Shown here: in pieces, positions 32,006 to 44,341 of the stretch
Layout of the letters: each line of letters begins with the position of its first letter
Position numbering within the stretch: the stretch's first letter is position 1
Assembly: GCA_022835595.1 (NCBI GenBank)
Contig: BQUP01000005.1
Location: forward strand, 1,855,501 to 1,919,500
Reading direction: 5' to 3'
Source: Cystobasidium ongulense
Lineage: Eukaryota; Basidiomycota; Cystobasidiomycetes; Cystobasidiales; Cystobasidiaceae
DNA length: 64,000 nucleotides
Notes under the pieces: generated by a model
Databases searched by the model: none
Told to the model about the DNA's origin: nothing
What the model saw: only the letters and a program-made list of their open reading frames with translations
Program-made: the position numbers and the translations under genes

Positions 32006-33491
32006 TCAAGATTCTGACGGTCCTCTGGCCAGCCACATTTTCAATGACTTCGCTTCAGCATGTCCAGCGACTCTATCACCAGGATCCATCCATCCTATGC
32101 CCAAGAGATTCAGTCAGCAATGTTTCCTCGGTCGGATCGTGCGCAAAGCCTTTGAAGTAAGAAAGAGTACAACTCACCTCTCGAATAAGCAACGAGTAGC
32201 TCCTGCGTTATAAGCGCGTCTATATCATTCGCTTTTTTCGGCGGACTAACATCACTTTCCACTGTATTTTCCCCTAATACAGCAATTTCTTTTCCCTTCT
32301 TACTCTTCCCGCTTGTCAGAGCAGAAGAAGTCATAGTGATAGCATTACTGCTTTCACCTGTATGAAGAGCGTTCATTCTTTTCAATGCTAATTTAGCTCC
32401 AAATCCAGCTCTTCGTCCTAATCCACCATCTACCATTGATCCTGCCATTTCAAACGCTCTTAAGAAACCTCGATATGCCAACGCATAGTCTCCTATCGTG
32501 TATGCTGTTTCTGCATGCCGCAATATGTGGAATGTATTCGTTGGTTCTAGGAGTATTAAATCGCCTAGACAGCTTAGGGATTGAGCATACCTTTACGCGA
32601 GGATGAGTAATGTATCAGCCTGGTGAAGGATAGATCACTCAGGTAGAATGTGAAATGACATACATTCCCAGCTTCTCGTATGCAGATGTTAACTCCGACC
32701 ATCCTTCTGCATCATTGTAGACAGTATCCAAGTGATCAACCAATAAAGCAATCCCTTCTTGTACGCTTAGACCAGCTGTATTCGCTTCTTTCGTTCCGAA
32801 TGAGGGTGTATGCAAGTGTAAAGCTATTAAGCGTTTCCTAACGAGCTGTGATGAGGACAAAAGTCAGTATACGAAGCTTAACCTGAAGTTGCTTTACAAG
32901 TACGCACGACATTGTTCTCATCCTCTTTCAAACGACTTTCATAGAATGCCTTCGCTTTTAATATTGATTCTCTTTCCATTAATAGACCTTGCAATGCATC
33001 TACTCTTGGTGATTTTGGGAACTTCTCTTCTAATCGTTGTATGCAGATCTAGACACGTGAGAGGTGTTCGGGGCGTTGCGTACGGTGTAAAAGCGTGTAG
33101 GCGATAGAGTCAAGATGAGTTGAAGGGGTGGGTACAAGACATGATTAACGTGGGCACTGAGTGGTAGGTCGGCACCAGTCTGGCTCACCTGCGCCAGTTC
33201 GTTCTTGCCAGTATCAAGAGCCGCGAAGCCGAGTTGTTCAAGAAAAGGCCAGACTGTAGCAGATGATTACCCTCAGCTCATCCTATGATATCATAGATTT
33301 GTTTAATCTAAACAGCCATGTGAGTGCTCACCTTCATCTCCCATGCGCTTCAGGGCACCTTTCCTGCTCAACACCCGCTCTCCACGGTGCACGATCTCTT
33401 CGCTCGCTCTGACATTCTTCAATCTGAACTCGGCTAGGACAGCCAAGTTCTCCTCGTGCGTATCCTCGTCTGGGATGTTATCTGTGGACAT
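32006..33491 (-). CDS. EMC2: ER membrane protein complex subunit 2 (TPR protein)
   Basis: The start is MSTDNIPDEDTHEENLAVLA at 33491. The protein reads VRASEEIVHRGERVLSRKG, then TPR-like helices: WPFLEQLGFAALDTGKNEL, PRVDALQGLLMERESILKAK, LLVDHLDTVYNDAEGWSELT and ILRHAETAYTIGDYALAYRG, matching EMC2/TTC35/Oca3. EMC2 is the cytosolic TPR scaffold of the EMC, which inserts tail-anchored and multi-pass proteins in the ER membrane. Several short introns interrupt it. The last intron is taken as about 84 bases, with a gctgac branch point, giving a final exon ending WLARGPSES with stop at 32006-32008; a 28-base alternative intron would give a different short tail. A decayed duplicate of this 3' end lies near 28.1-28.4 kb. 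Confidence 0.88.
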
Positions 33492-33653
33492 GACGTGTGT
33501 GCTGCTTTTGCTTTCCTGGCAGGGACAAGGCAAGTGTAAAGGCAAGGTACTACAAAGTGAGAACGACGTGATCGCACTGACGAGAAGACAAGATTGAATT
33601 GGCAAGAAAAATAGCTACATATGAAGTGATAGAATATATAGAGATGCGACCAC

Positions 33654-34812
33654 CTACGCTCTGAATACAGTCTGCTGGTCGACTGCTTTATCGTCTGGTT
33701 TGCCTTCTCTCTTCCTGGCCTGTCTATACGCCACTATCTCTTTACCAATTCGCTGTTCATGGACATCCGCAAGTGAATCAGGAGAAAATATGGTCAGCAT
33801 TGCTCTCTTGCGCAGCTTGATTATCGAGAGCTCACGTTCTGTAATCTTTTATGCAGTTCAGGTTTATAACCAGCCATGAACAATACCTCCATGAAAATAA
33901 AGAAGACAGCAAGTACGAGTGATTGGAAGAGAGAATCCAACAAAGCAGGAGCTCTACCTTCGAACTTGCCATGCCCTACGAATTGTGCTATCCATGCTGC
34001 TGTGAACCAAAAACCTGCTGTTGACATTGCATTTGGTGACTGGAATCGGTGCGTAATTGACATAGTCAGCTCAATACACGCGATATTTGTGTGAGAACGA
34101 CCTACTCGAGCATAGAATTCATTAGCTGACCAGCCTAGGAACAGCAGGAATGGCGCATAGGCAGTTCTGCATGCATAGACAATGCAGTCATTAGCCCACG
34201 TGACGCGAGAGTATCGACTTGTTGTCGACTTGACACACCCGGCAACAGGCTGCAGGCATATAGAAGCATCAGCCAGGAAGACCGGAAACATAGTATTCAG
34301 GACACCCACCTCCAAGCCAATAAAGTACAGAGCATATCCCAAAGCAGTCAAGAAGCTGACGTTGACTATGACATCCAGTTTGAGCGGTCCAAGGAGGAGA
34401 GGCATTGTCGTGTGCCATGGGAAGAGCTTGTTGGAGAGCACAAGTGTAGTCCAAAATATGGTCGGGACGCACTGTGTATTCGTATGCAAGCGTCAACTAC
34501 GGCGAAGAGAGCTGTGGGGATTATCGTGGCGTACAATAATGTGGATGGCGACATTGACCTGAAGGATGTTAGCAACGACTCAGTAAGGATGGCATGAATT
34601 ACACATGTCATTAACGCTGCTAATGTACCTTGTTAGCATGATACTGCCCATAGAAAGCAAACTACCAGCAGCGATTCGGCAGTTCGGATACTGATCAGCC
34701 CGACGACGATAATGTGCATGCATGACAGACAAGCACGCACTTGCTCCTCGAGGTCCCAGAAGCTGCTCTTGTCGTCTTTGGCGGATTTGGTCATGTTATT
34801 GCTGCTTGCCAT
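33654..34812 (-). CDS. MPO1: Mpo1-like 2-hydroxy fatty acid dioxygenase (DUF962)
   Basis: The start is MASSNNMTKSAKDDKSSFWD (exon 1 34741-34812). Following exons give FAFYGQYHANKVNVAIHIIC then VPTIFWTTLVLSNKLFPWHT, several hydrophobic membrane segments, and AWIAQFVGHGKFEGRAPALL then DSLFQSLVLAVFFIFMEVLF. The final exon reads RIGKEIVAYRQARKREGK and ends QQTVFRA. The conserved histidines of QYHxNKxNxxIH and QxxGHxxFE are the iron ligands of this family. Yeast Mpo1 is an ER enzyme that shortens 2-hydroxy fatty acids by one carbon during phytosphingosine breakdown. It is on the same strand as EMC2, 162 bases upstream of the EMC2 start. Confidence 0.92.
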
Positions 34813-35125
34813 GGTCGACCTGCTTCCTTTATTCCAGACTGTGGGTGCGCAGAAAGTCAAAGAGCATCACCTCGCGACCGACTTGCTTGGAGTCCGTCGG
34901 CAATAAGGCGGAAATCGATAAGCAATTACACGTTATGGGGTATATCTAGTCTGGAAGCAGCTCAACGCAATGTGGGCTCTGTTTCAGATGAGGCTCTAAT
35001 GGAATTAAATTGCAGGGAATGTCGGAACTGCACAACATCAAAATATGCAAAGGAAAACTACGCGGCGGGTCTACACTGATACGGAAAGCTGAGCGACAGC
35101 AACGAAAGCACCGTCCAATAACAGA

Positions 35126-35765
35126 CTACACGACCTGAGCTGCTCCTCTTCGTCTGTCGTGCGCTGGATGCAGGAAGAAAAAAGTGTAAGTGGCGGAGAC
35201 TGAGGTATTGAAGAAGAGAGATTCGCAGGCCTTACGGTTATATCTAAGGACTGTAGGAGCATATCATTGGGTCAGCGTATGTAGCATAAGACACGTAGTC
35301 GAGCACCAGCTACTCACGCTTCTCAATTAGGTCGACGTGGGTGAGAACCATACGCCTGTCAAAATGGAAAACAGTGTCAGAGGGCTAGTTCACGCCAGGC
35401 AGGCTAACGAGATGGTGTATGCTAACCTGCAGCAGTATCTAATGAACATGAAAGAGTCAGTATAGCTCTTCCTGCGGTATAGTGACCTATATCATGTGTC
35501 GAGTCTCACCTCTTCAAGCCGAGCAGATCAAGGGCCTCGCCTTCAGTGTTGCCCTGTTCGAGGAGAGCGAGGTACGGATTCCACTTGTTGCCGGTCTGTG
35601 GTGGTTTATGGGTAAGCATGGTCGCTTCTGGATGGATGCTCTGCTGTCGACGTCGTTCCAACGCACCACACTGCCGCATGAGAAGCATCGCACTGGGACT
35701 GTTGAAGGAGCAGGCAGGTCAGCGGGAACCTAGCAAGTGAATATGGCTAATCACATACTAATCAT
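35126..35765 (-). CDS. RPB10: RNA polymerase I, II and III shared subunit Rpb10 (RPABC5)
   Basis: Seven exons assemble to 75 residues: 35759-35765 (7 bases), a 32-base exon, an 86-base exon, 35427-35438 (12 bases), a 38-base exon, 35236-35250 (15 bases) and a last exon ending at 35126. The start MIIPVRCFSCG is the invariant N-terminus with the CxxC zinc ligands; [40 protein letters not shown] and EKLLRYN follow, with the second Cys pair in RYCCRR. The tail PHDRRRGAAQVV is species-specific. The family is normally about 70 residues. Rpb10 is an essential structural zinc protein at the polymerase core. Having a 228-base coding sequence split into seven exons, three of them 15 bases or less, is remarkable. 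The donor after CGSV (gtgcgt) is non-standard but gives exact family spacing. Confidence 0.9.
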
Positions 35766-36027
35766 CGTGTATCAGTGTCACGACTTGCTTATCGAATGTG
35801 AGTCAAGTAAAGAGTTCAAAAGCAAATCAAAGCTGCTGCTTATACAGAATTCCGATCAATTATTCTTTACAACTTGTACATCTTCTTCTTCTGAAATTTG
35901 TGACTTTGCTCCAACTTACTCCTTCAGGATAGTCATTGCCTGGAAGTAGGGCATATCAAGAGTCTATCGTACACTGTATCCTGGACTGGATTGCATCTCC
36001 ATCACACCCAGCCATACCTCAGCAGCC
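35766..36027. promoter_or_regulatory. Divergent promoter RPB10-NMD3
   Basis: Only 262 bases separate the start codons of RPB10 (-) and NMD3 (+). Both genes serve the growth machinery (transcription and 60S export). No named motif was identified. Confidence 0.4.
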
Positions 36028-37851
36028 ATGGACGGCGTCGCATTCACGCCATCAGCAGCAAGTCAGCAGCAGGCCTACATTCTCTGCGCAGACTGTGGAA
36101 CGCCCATCCCGCCCAACTCTGCGAATAGATGCGTCAACTGTCTGAGAAACAGCGTAGACATCACAGAAGGAATCCCCAAGCAGGCCGCAATCTCGTTCTG
36201 CAGGAATTGCGACAGATGGCTCTCGCCGCCACAAGCATGGCTCATTGCAGAGCTCGAGAGCAGAGAGTTGCTCGCTATCTGCCTGAGGAAGATGAAGGGC
36301 TTGAAGGAAGTCAGACTCGTCGATGCTGGATTCATCTGGACAGAACCCCACTCCAAGCGCTTACGGGTCAAGCTTACTGTACAGAAAGAGGTCCGTACAG
36401 CTGTGGCGAGATTTTCATCGCGAGATTGCAATACTGACCTACCCTCCTCCAGGTCTTCTCATCTACCGTCCTACAACAGGTGTTCGAGATTGAGTACGTC
36501 ATCCAATACACCCAGTGCCCAGACTGTACTCGCTTAGCAGCAAAGAACACCTGGCGAGCATCAGTCCAAGTCCGTCAAAAGGTCGACCACAAACGTACTT
36601 TCTTGTACCTCGAACAGCTTATCCTGAAGCATGGAGCGGATAAGGACACTCTGAGTGTGAATGAGAAGAAAGATGGGCTTGATTTCTTCTATTCGAGTAG
36701 ACAGCATGCTCTCAAGATGTGTGATTTCTTGACTGCTGTGGCTCCTGTTAGGTAGGTGTTCTTATTTCAAACATGAGCAACGTATACCCCATACTGACCT
36801 TTCCTTCCACCATCACAGAATGAAGACTTCCGAACAGCTCATCTCGTTGGATGTCCAGAACTCGTCGACAAACTACAAATCCACCTACTCGGTCGAAATT
36901 ATCCCAATTTGCAAAGATGATCTCGTCTGTCTACCCAAGAAACTCGCACACTATCTCTCCAACATTTCTCAACTTTGTCTATGCACTCGAGTTGGTAATG
37001 CTATCCATCTTACAGATCCAACAACGTTGACATCCGCCGAGCTTAGCGCATCTCAATATTGGAGACAGCCTTTTATGCCTCTAGCTGCTATCCAGCAAAC
37101 GGTAGAATTCGTAGTCTTGGATATTGAACCTACTCAGCATCCACCCCTTGCCTCCAATAGAGGCAAGTTCCTGCTTGCAGACGCTCAAATCACACCGTCA
37201 AGTGGAAACAGTGATGAAACTTTCCATACACGCACACATTTAGGAGCAGTCTTGAAACCTGGTGATACGGTTATAGGATACTATCTAAGCACTTCAAATT
37301 TCAATGACCCAGCTTGGGAAACATTAGACACAAATCGTATTCCAGAGGTCATACTAGTTAGAAAGACATTCCCAGCTAGAAGAAAGAAGGGTGGTAAAAG
37401 TGCAAAGAAACGTAAATGGAAACTTAAATCAATCGCAAAGGAAGTTGGTGATTCAGACAATAATCTTGGATTGGGTAGAGAAAAACAAGAAAAAGAAAAG
37501 AAAAATGGTAGAGGTAATTTCGAACAAGCCAGAGCAGAAGCAGATTATGAAATGTTCTTACGTGACTTGGAAGAAGACGCTGAACTTAGAGCAAACGTTC
37601 AACTTTGGAAGGCAGAAAGAAAGAAACGTGCTCCCAAAGAAGATGGAGATGATGATGATGGTATGGATACAGAAAGTGTAGCTGAAACTGAAGCTACGGA
37701 TATGAGCGATGATGATGAAGATTTCCCTAAGATCAGAGATGATGAGCTACTCATCGAGGGAATGACAAACATGAAGATGGATGATATTGCAGAAGGTGCA
37801 ATCGGCGCTGAAGAAGAAGAAGAAGAAGAAGAGGAGGAGGAACAACAGTAA
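36028..37851 (+). CDS. NMD3: 60S ribosomal subunit nuclear export adaptor Nmd3
   Basis: Three exons (36028-36390, 36453-36751, 36819-37851) give 564 residues. The N-terminus has the paired zinc-ribbon cysteines ILCADCGTPIPPNSANRCVN, then ISFCRNCDRWLSPPQAW, GFIWTEPHSKRLRVKLTVQK, YTQCPDC, and KKDGLDFFYSSRQHALKMCD. The middle (MKTSEQLISLDVQNSSTNYK, KLAHYLSNISQLCLCTRVGN) matches the eL22-like and SH3-like domains. A basic cluster (RRKKGGKSAKKRKWKLK) looks like a nuclear localisation signal. The acidic C-terminus, with DELLIEGMTNMKMDDI, fits a leucine/methionine-rich export signal, and the protein ends in a run of glutamates. Nmd3 carries pre-60S particles out through exportin Crm1. The length is close to yeast Nmd3 (518). 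Confidence 0.95.
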
Positions 37852-38389
37852 ACTATCCTTTGTAGTCTTCATAGGTTTACATCCTTCCTACTTTGAGTGA
37901 TCTCATCAATTTGGTCGTAGTCGTCCCCTGCTTGTTGTAACGAGTCTAGCAATAAAGTTTCGAACCCCGACTCTGAGACGACATTATGCTCATACGACAA
38001 AGTCGAATTTCTGATCTATTCTTCTGCAGTAAATCATTCAAGACAAATCGAGACGAGAAAAAGTAGCTAGATTGCGGTAGCACGAGCAAAGTACGGGGAA
38101 ACAACAAGCAGAGAACAAAAATTACTAAAGCCCGTATACTGCCATTAAAATAAGATTAACGAAGACTAGACTGCGTTTGCTATGTTTCTAACTCCGACTT
38201 AATATTGAAACTTATTAATTGCACTGAATATATGGGATTTGCGATTAAATTAGATTATGATGGTCATGGAGGGATGTGAAAAGAACAAAACTTGAAAGAG
38301 CCGTAAAGTCAATGAGCGAAATGGTATGAGAGAAAAGCACTGTGATTTTGGGAATACATTGAGCTTCGAAGTAGAGAAATTGACGAAGT
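37852..38389. other. Convergent 3' intergenic region
   Basis: AT-rich region between the NMD3 stop and the stop of the VPS9-domain gene. No gene seen. A sequence resembling a tRNA B box near 37958 on the minus strand was examined and rejected. Confidence 0.5.
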
Positions 38390-41300
38390 TCATGATGATA
38401 GTGTCGGCTGAGACCAAGGGCGATGTGCAGATAAATAATCCCTTGGTGTTGGTGGTACTGATTCATCACTGTCTGCATTGTTACTAGAGTTCTTGATACC
38501 CAGAATTTGTTCAGGGCTGCTAGGATATGCTTGCAGTGAGGGTGTGACCTCCTGAATAGGTGAGAAAGGTGTCGTGCCAAGTCTTGACGTTGAGTGAGAA
38601 AGGGAATGCGAGTGGTAAAAACCTTGATTGCCAAAACTTGAACCCGAACCCGTGTCCGAGTGCATAGACGAAATTGATCTATGAGAATAAATAAAGCTGC
38701 TACTTCCTGTATTGCTGCTGCTGTTCGAAGCGCTAGCTGATGCTGTATCGAGTTGGAGTTGCGGAAGTGCCATGCTGGGAGCAAGATTGGCCGATCTTAG
38801 TTCCTTTCGGAAACGTCTGGACCTTGACAAATTGCTCGAGTGAGCCGCATAACCGCTAGTTGTTCCTGCGATACTGTTGCGAAATTGAGATCTTGCAGCC
38901 AAGGGTGCACTGGTCGTATTGGTTGAGCGAGAAAGAGATGCATCGGTATCTAGAGATGAGGTAGACGAAAGCGACAAGGTCGAACGAGGTCGGTTCCTTG
39001 CACTTGACAGCGATCTAGCGTTGAAACTTGTCATTGGAGAGGGTTCTGCAATACTCGGCGCAGCAATTGCTTGAATTTCAGAGGCGGCCTGTTCGAACTG
39101 GGTCGGGCTAAGCATGCTGGCTGCTGATTCCGAATTCCGCCTATTTCTGTTAGCCGTAGGCACGCCCCCACTGCGCACTGCGCTAGCTGCAAGCTTTTCA
39201 GCGATTTGTTCTGCTACGGACCGACCGCCTTCAGCTGATTCGACCAAAGAAGCTGGATAAAATTACGTCAACTCGGTAATTACTCTTGGAGATTGTCAAA
39301 TACGACTCACTAGACGAAGTCATGCTTGACAAGCGTTTCCTGCCCCATTCCACCCAACCCATGTCCGAGGTAGATCGCTCGAGGTCAAAGCTACTGCGGG
39401 CACTACTGTACCTCTCTATACTCTTAACAGCAGGACTGGCTGGTGAGTCAGGGAGGCTAGATTGCGTTCCCTCATTGCCGACAGGTGGAGATGCTGGACC
39501 AGGCGCGATTGCCTGTCGTAGCGGACCCCACCAATCTCCTGAGCCCCTCCGCGAGGTATCGCTCCCTGTCCGACTCAACTCGGCTGATGTTCTTTGGTTT
39601 GGAAACGAAGGTGGCCTGATCGTATTGTTCAACGGTGTGGTTTGACTACGAGCTAGAGGAATGCGAGTGTTCTGACTAGTGCCCTGCATCTGATCATGTG
39701 AAAGATGGAATGGGCGCCTGGGTGGCCTAACAGCAACGGGACGATGTATGGGCGGACTAGTACTTCTTTCTCTGCCAGTAGCGGATGTGCTAACAGATAG
39801 CAGATCATGACTGTCAGCGCTACCGCACACTGAATCTTTGCGTGGTGGCGCTGGAGGTCCCATCTCAGCATTATCTTCATCCTCTTCCGTCGTGACAGCT
39901 GAGACTATCGAGGAAGGTCTTCCTGCCGCTTGGTATAAAGCCATTCTTGTCGAAGGTAGACTGCTCAGAGTACGCTTATGGTAGCTTGCTAAATGCGTCT
40001 GCTGCGAGGGCGACCTGGAGACTGTGCGCGCCGACTCAGGAGGTAACGACTGTACCGAACTGCGACGCGATCTTCTTGTTGGACCGAGGCTATCTTCACT
40101 GACCGTCCTCAAAAACATCGGTTGTACGGGCGAGACAGACTGCGATTCCATCGGGGAAGACATCGATGCACTCTTCCTTTGCAAGCGGAGTGGATCGGTG
40201 GATAGGTAAGCCATGGCTGCTTCGAATTGTACAATTGTCCATCTGAGGAGCATTGAAGGTAAATTAGTTTGTAAATACAGCCAAAATTGGCGCGCATTGA
40301 CTCACTCTGAGTCGGCCTGAGTATGAGCAGACAGCCGGAACATCTTAGCATAGAACAACAGTGAAGGCAGGGTCTTCGCATTAGCCTTGACAAGGGCCCA
40401 GGAGAGGAGAGGGATGAGATCATCAGTCGCTAAACGACTATAACTCTCCTCGTGACCGGAGTCACTGGCAGAAGTAGCCTTGACGAGTTCATCGATTGCT
40501 TTACGGAGGTGTGCGATTGTATCTAATGGTGTCCTCGCTTCCAACAGAGCAATAACCGTCGTAGCCGAATCTGTCGTTTGAGAAATGAGCTGTACGAGGC
40601 GTTTGTAGGATTGAGGTGGCATCTTCTCCCACAGCTCTTGTCGACGTGCTCCAGATCCACACAATTCACTAAGGATATCAACGACCGGTGCGAAAGCCGG
40701 TTCCGAGTAATGTCCTGATGAGATGCCGAAATCTGCAATTTGAATCGTGTGTATACGATATGTATTGATAAGATTGCCGAAATCAGCTTCTTGATGCGAG
40801 AACGACGGGCTGATCGTTTTTGAATACACGTAGTCATGCGCAAAGGCCATAATCGCACTGCAGGCGAGACAAAACCAAACAGGATCAGGCTTGAACAAGT
40901 TTGCAAGGATAGGTGGTCTCCTCACTTTTCGAATATATCAAGCAAATGATGTCGAAGGCCGTGTATAGCTTCTTCATCTGCGAAATATTGCCATACCTGA
41001 TCAAGTACTTCCGTACGCAACCGTTCAACTGCCTCCTGCTCCTGAGTTCGAATATAATAGAAACGCTCGGCCAAATCTTTCGATGATCTGATGATCATCT
41101 TCAGAGACTGCTCGAACAGGCCTGAGAAATGCTCTAGGTATTTAGGTGGATCCAAGAGATATGCAATGTCACTGTGGGAAGGTGCCAGTCAGCAAAATAT
41201 CCAATTTGCCACCTAGAAGAGCAAGCCTTACCTGGAAAAGTCACGAATCGCACCAGGTGTCGAACTCGCTTGACTAGTATGTTTCATCCTTTGAGCATTG

Positions 41301-44300
41301 GACGATCTTTTCGAAGCACGAGAACTATGCGAAGCATTACTGTCATGTCTTGAACCCATTCGTACTGAAGCGATGCCGGGTATATCAGCAGGCTCTTCAA
41401 CCAAAGTAGCTGAGAATGGCGGGTGTTGAAACGATCTCCTCTCTTTGACTGTTGCATCTTGTAGTGACAGCGACGACGCAGATAAAGGCTGTGATAGTTT
41501 TCTATGCATTCTCACTGTCAGGTTCTGTTGTGATTGTTTTGCTGAAAGCGACGATGACCGTCTGTAATCTCTCGTAGGAGAGGTAATAGTTGCTTCCCCT
41601 GGCCATTCAACGATATAGGAATCCACTTGTATAAGTCGCACTTTCTCAATCACAAGCTGTACTTCTTCTTTGAACGCAGCTTGCTTCGGTTCCATTTGGG
41701 GCTGTATGGGTGTAGCAGGAGCAGATTCGGTGATTTTCAAGCCAGAAATCGAGTCTCTATTTCTTCCGCCGAGCCATTTCGGGACGCGTAGACGGACTTT
41801 ACTGTCTTTCCTTTTGACAGTCTTGCCATTGCTCGTTGATATAGAAGCCAAACTGCTTATACTTTGCATTGATGGTGTTGAGAGTTTTGAAAGCCTGTCC
41901 GTAGCTTGCTGAATGCTATTTACCTGAACAGCAGCGGCAGCCGAAGCATTTGACATTGTACTGTCAATTCGAGACATTGTCGGAGGAGGCGATGGTAAAG
42001 TCGAAGGGGCAGAATTAGAAACAGTAGATCGTAATCTTCTCTTCCTATAAATGACCTTTTCATGCACGATATTTAAACGTCTTGTGGGAGAAAGTGGAGT
42101 TTTAACATACGAGTTCGCCGCTTGCTCGATAGAAGGGAAAGCGACAGACTGAGGTATACGAGGCGTAGATCCTGATGCCGAACCTGATCCGCTTGATATC
42201 CTCGAAGGTACTGATGGCGACATAGTACTCGAGAGTGGGGGAGTATCAGGGAAGTTACCAGACTCGACCGAGGTAGCAGGTGACGAGACAAGCAGGTGAG
42301 GGGGTATAGTAGATGATTGATCTGAAGCCGTACTGGAAGAGAAAGTATGTCTCGATAATAATTGCGAAGTAGGCTGTTGAGCCATTCCAAACTCATTCAA
42401 TGTATTCTCATGCGATGGCAAAGAAGAAGAGTCCAGCTCTTGTCTCAAAGATATCTGTACTTGACGATTCTCCGAATCTAATCTAGCATGTAATCGAAAT
42501 CCATCACTTGTTTCGCCAAAACCAATATAATCAGGAGAGCCGGTCTCCTGTCTTAATGCATGTATTGCTGCAAACCTTTCCCAGATTTCGGGTTTCTCGT
42601 GCGAAGTATTCGCATTCCATTGTTTAGAATTCGACAGGAATGAGTGTGGCAGAGTATGTTTCGAGGGTACTAGTACGACTCTACTTCCTTCCCATGCTCG
42701 ACGTACGTAGGGCGATTCAGAAGTCGACAAGGTATTGTATAAAGCATGATTGCTATAATCCTCTCCTTCTTCATCTTCGTCCGATGATGATATCGATGCC
42801 GATGCCCTTTCTTCCTGTTGACGGAAACTCTGTGTCGAATAATTATTTCGAGCGAGGTAAACTGAATCACCTTGAATGTCTTGATAATGAGCATATTGAT
42901 CATACATCTCAGGCAAAGCTGAATCTGAATCTGAATCGAAATTGATGAGATCACGTTCTGTATCCGGTATGTCTGGACGAGTATTGTCAAACTCTGTGCT
43001 GATATGTGATCTAGAGGCTTCGGAGAATAGAGGAAGAGTGGGTGAAAAGGGCGAGATTGGCCTTGGTGATGTCGAGGTTTCTCCTGCCAAATGCATCAGA
43101 TCTGGCCTTCGCAAAGATGGGATGAGAGGTGGATCTGAAGCATGCTGCTTTGTGGGAAGTACAGGAAGTGCCCTCTCGACTGCCACAGGCATTGGTATCG
43201 CCTGTAGCGGCGGAGCATTGATGTCGTGTATGAAAGCGCTTCCATTGTATAGTGTATGAGGAGCTGGATACGGGCTCTCCAGAGGCGGAGAGGTATCGTG
43301 ACCTGTATCATTGAGTACCGAGGATATCGAATTCGCGGAATCACTGCGCATAGCTTGTGATAGCATAGCCGGCGATATAGTAACATCTTCATCTTCAAGT
43401 GATCCCGGCAGAGGTAATTTCCCTTGAACATCGAGGAGCGACTTTATGTTCGGGGAACATGACTCTGAAGGACCGCCGCTTCCTGCTACTTCAGCTCGTT
43501 GAAGCGGACTTAATGAGCGGAGATAGCTCGCCAAAGGTGTAGTAGGTAGAGAACTGCGAGGTGACATGACTGGTGTGGGAAGCATGCCTAACTTGGGCGC
43601 ACTTGGTGCAATGGCGTCTATTGGCAGAGGGGACATCGGAGAAGACCATCCTTGTGGTGTAATGGACGGCGTGACGAGGACTTGCAGCTGAGGCAGGGAT
43701 GGCAGCAGGTTGGACGAGTTCGGCGGGCTTGCAGGAGCCACAAAGAGCGGGCTCGTAGCTGATGCGTACAGTGGTGTAGTGGATGAAGTTGCTATTGGGA
43801 GAAGAAGCGGTAAGACGCGATTAGGAAAAAAGGATGCATGAAGCAAGTCACGTGCGGTTGTCAATACAACTGACTGTAATGCATGGAAAACGATAGACTA
43901 ACCTAATGAGCTGCTTAATGAATACCTCTTTTGCTCTGGTGAAGAGGTCAGATCGCTCGTGTGTCCTCGTGGACTGCTGCCGCTGTCACCGTGAGTACGG
44001 CAGTCGCGCTCCCATCCAGCAAAGAACGGCGAGTCCGCAGGCTCATGGGCGAGTGGTGGTGATGACGATGACAGAGCACCGAGAGCAGCAGATCCAAGAT
44101 CACTAGCATCGTACTGCTTGAGTGAGCGGGGTGTCATTGCGTCCATCGGGGTTCCATTTGGACTTGGATGAGCTGAAGAGCACGCGCTTGACGATGGATT
44201 GCTGCTGCGTGTTGGAGTGGACGGGTGGAGGGCGGGGGCGAGTGAGGACTTGAATGGAGAAGTAGTACTATCATGACTGGTGTTTGAAGTGCTGCTGCTA

Positions 44301-44341
44301 CTTGCTGTCGACTCGGCAGCGTTCAAAGTCGACAGGCTCAT
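38390..44341 (-). CDS. Very large VPS9-domain protein, predicted Rab5-type guanine nucleotide exchange factor
   Basis: Six exons (43903-44341, 41232-43791, 40926-41171, 40306-40857, 39311-40242, 38390-39252) join in frame to 1,863 residues. Most of the first 1,000 residues and the last 550 are disordered and Ser/Pro/Thr-rich. The folded core starts near residue 1,000 (SSDIAYLLDPPKYLEHFSGL, LAERFYYIRTQEQEAVERLR) and runs into a VPS9 domain with LATDDLIPLLSWALVKANAK, then LPSLLFYAKMFRLSAHTQAD and EWTIVQFEAAMAYLSTDP. These match the VPS9 signature (ADDLxPxLxYVxxKA and the final FExAxxYL). VPS9 domains load GTP on Rab5/Vps21 at endosomes. No RIN-type SH2 or CUE domain was seen. Polybasic runs before the core could help membrane binding. 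Most fungal VPS9 proteins are 400-700 residues, so this one is far longer. Confidence 0.85.

Noticed and set aside
32110-32190. 28-base last intron in EMC2 giving a tail ending HRMDGSW
   Set aside because: Too short for a spliceosomal intron here; the 84-base alternative has a branch point and its borders match the decayed duplicate at 28.2 kb.
37940-38000. Possible tRNA (ggttcgaaac B-box on the minus strand)
   Set aside because: No matching D-arm, anticodon stem or acceptor stem could be paired around it.
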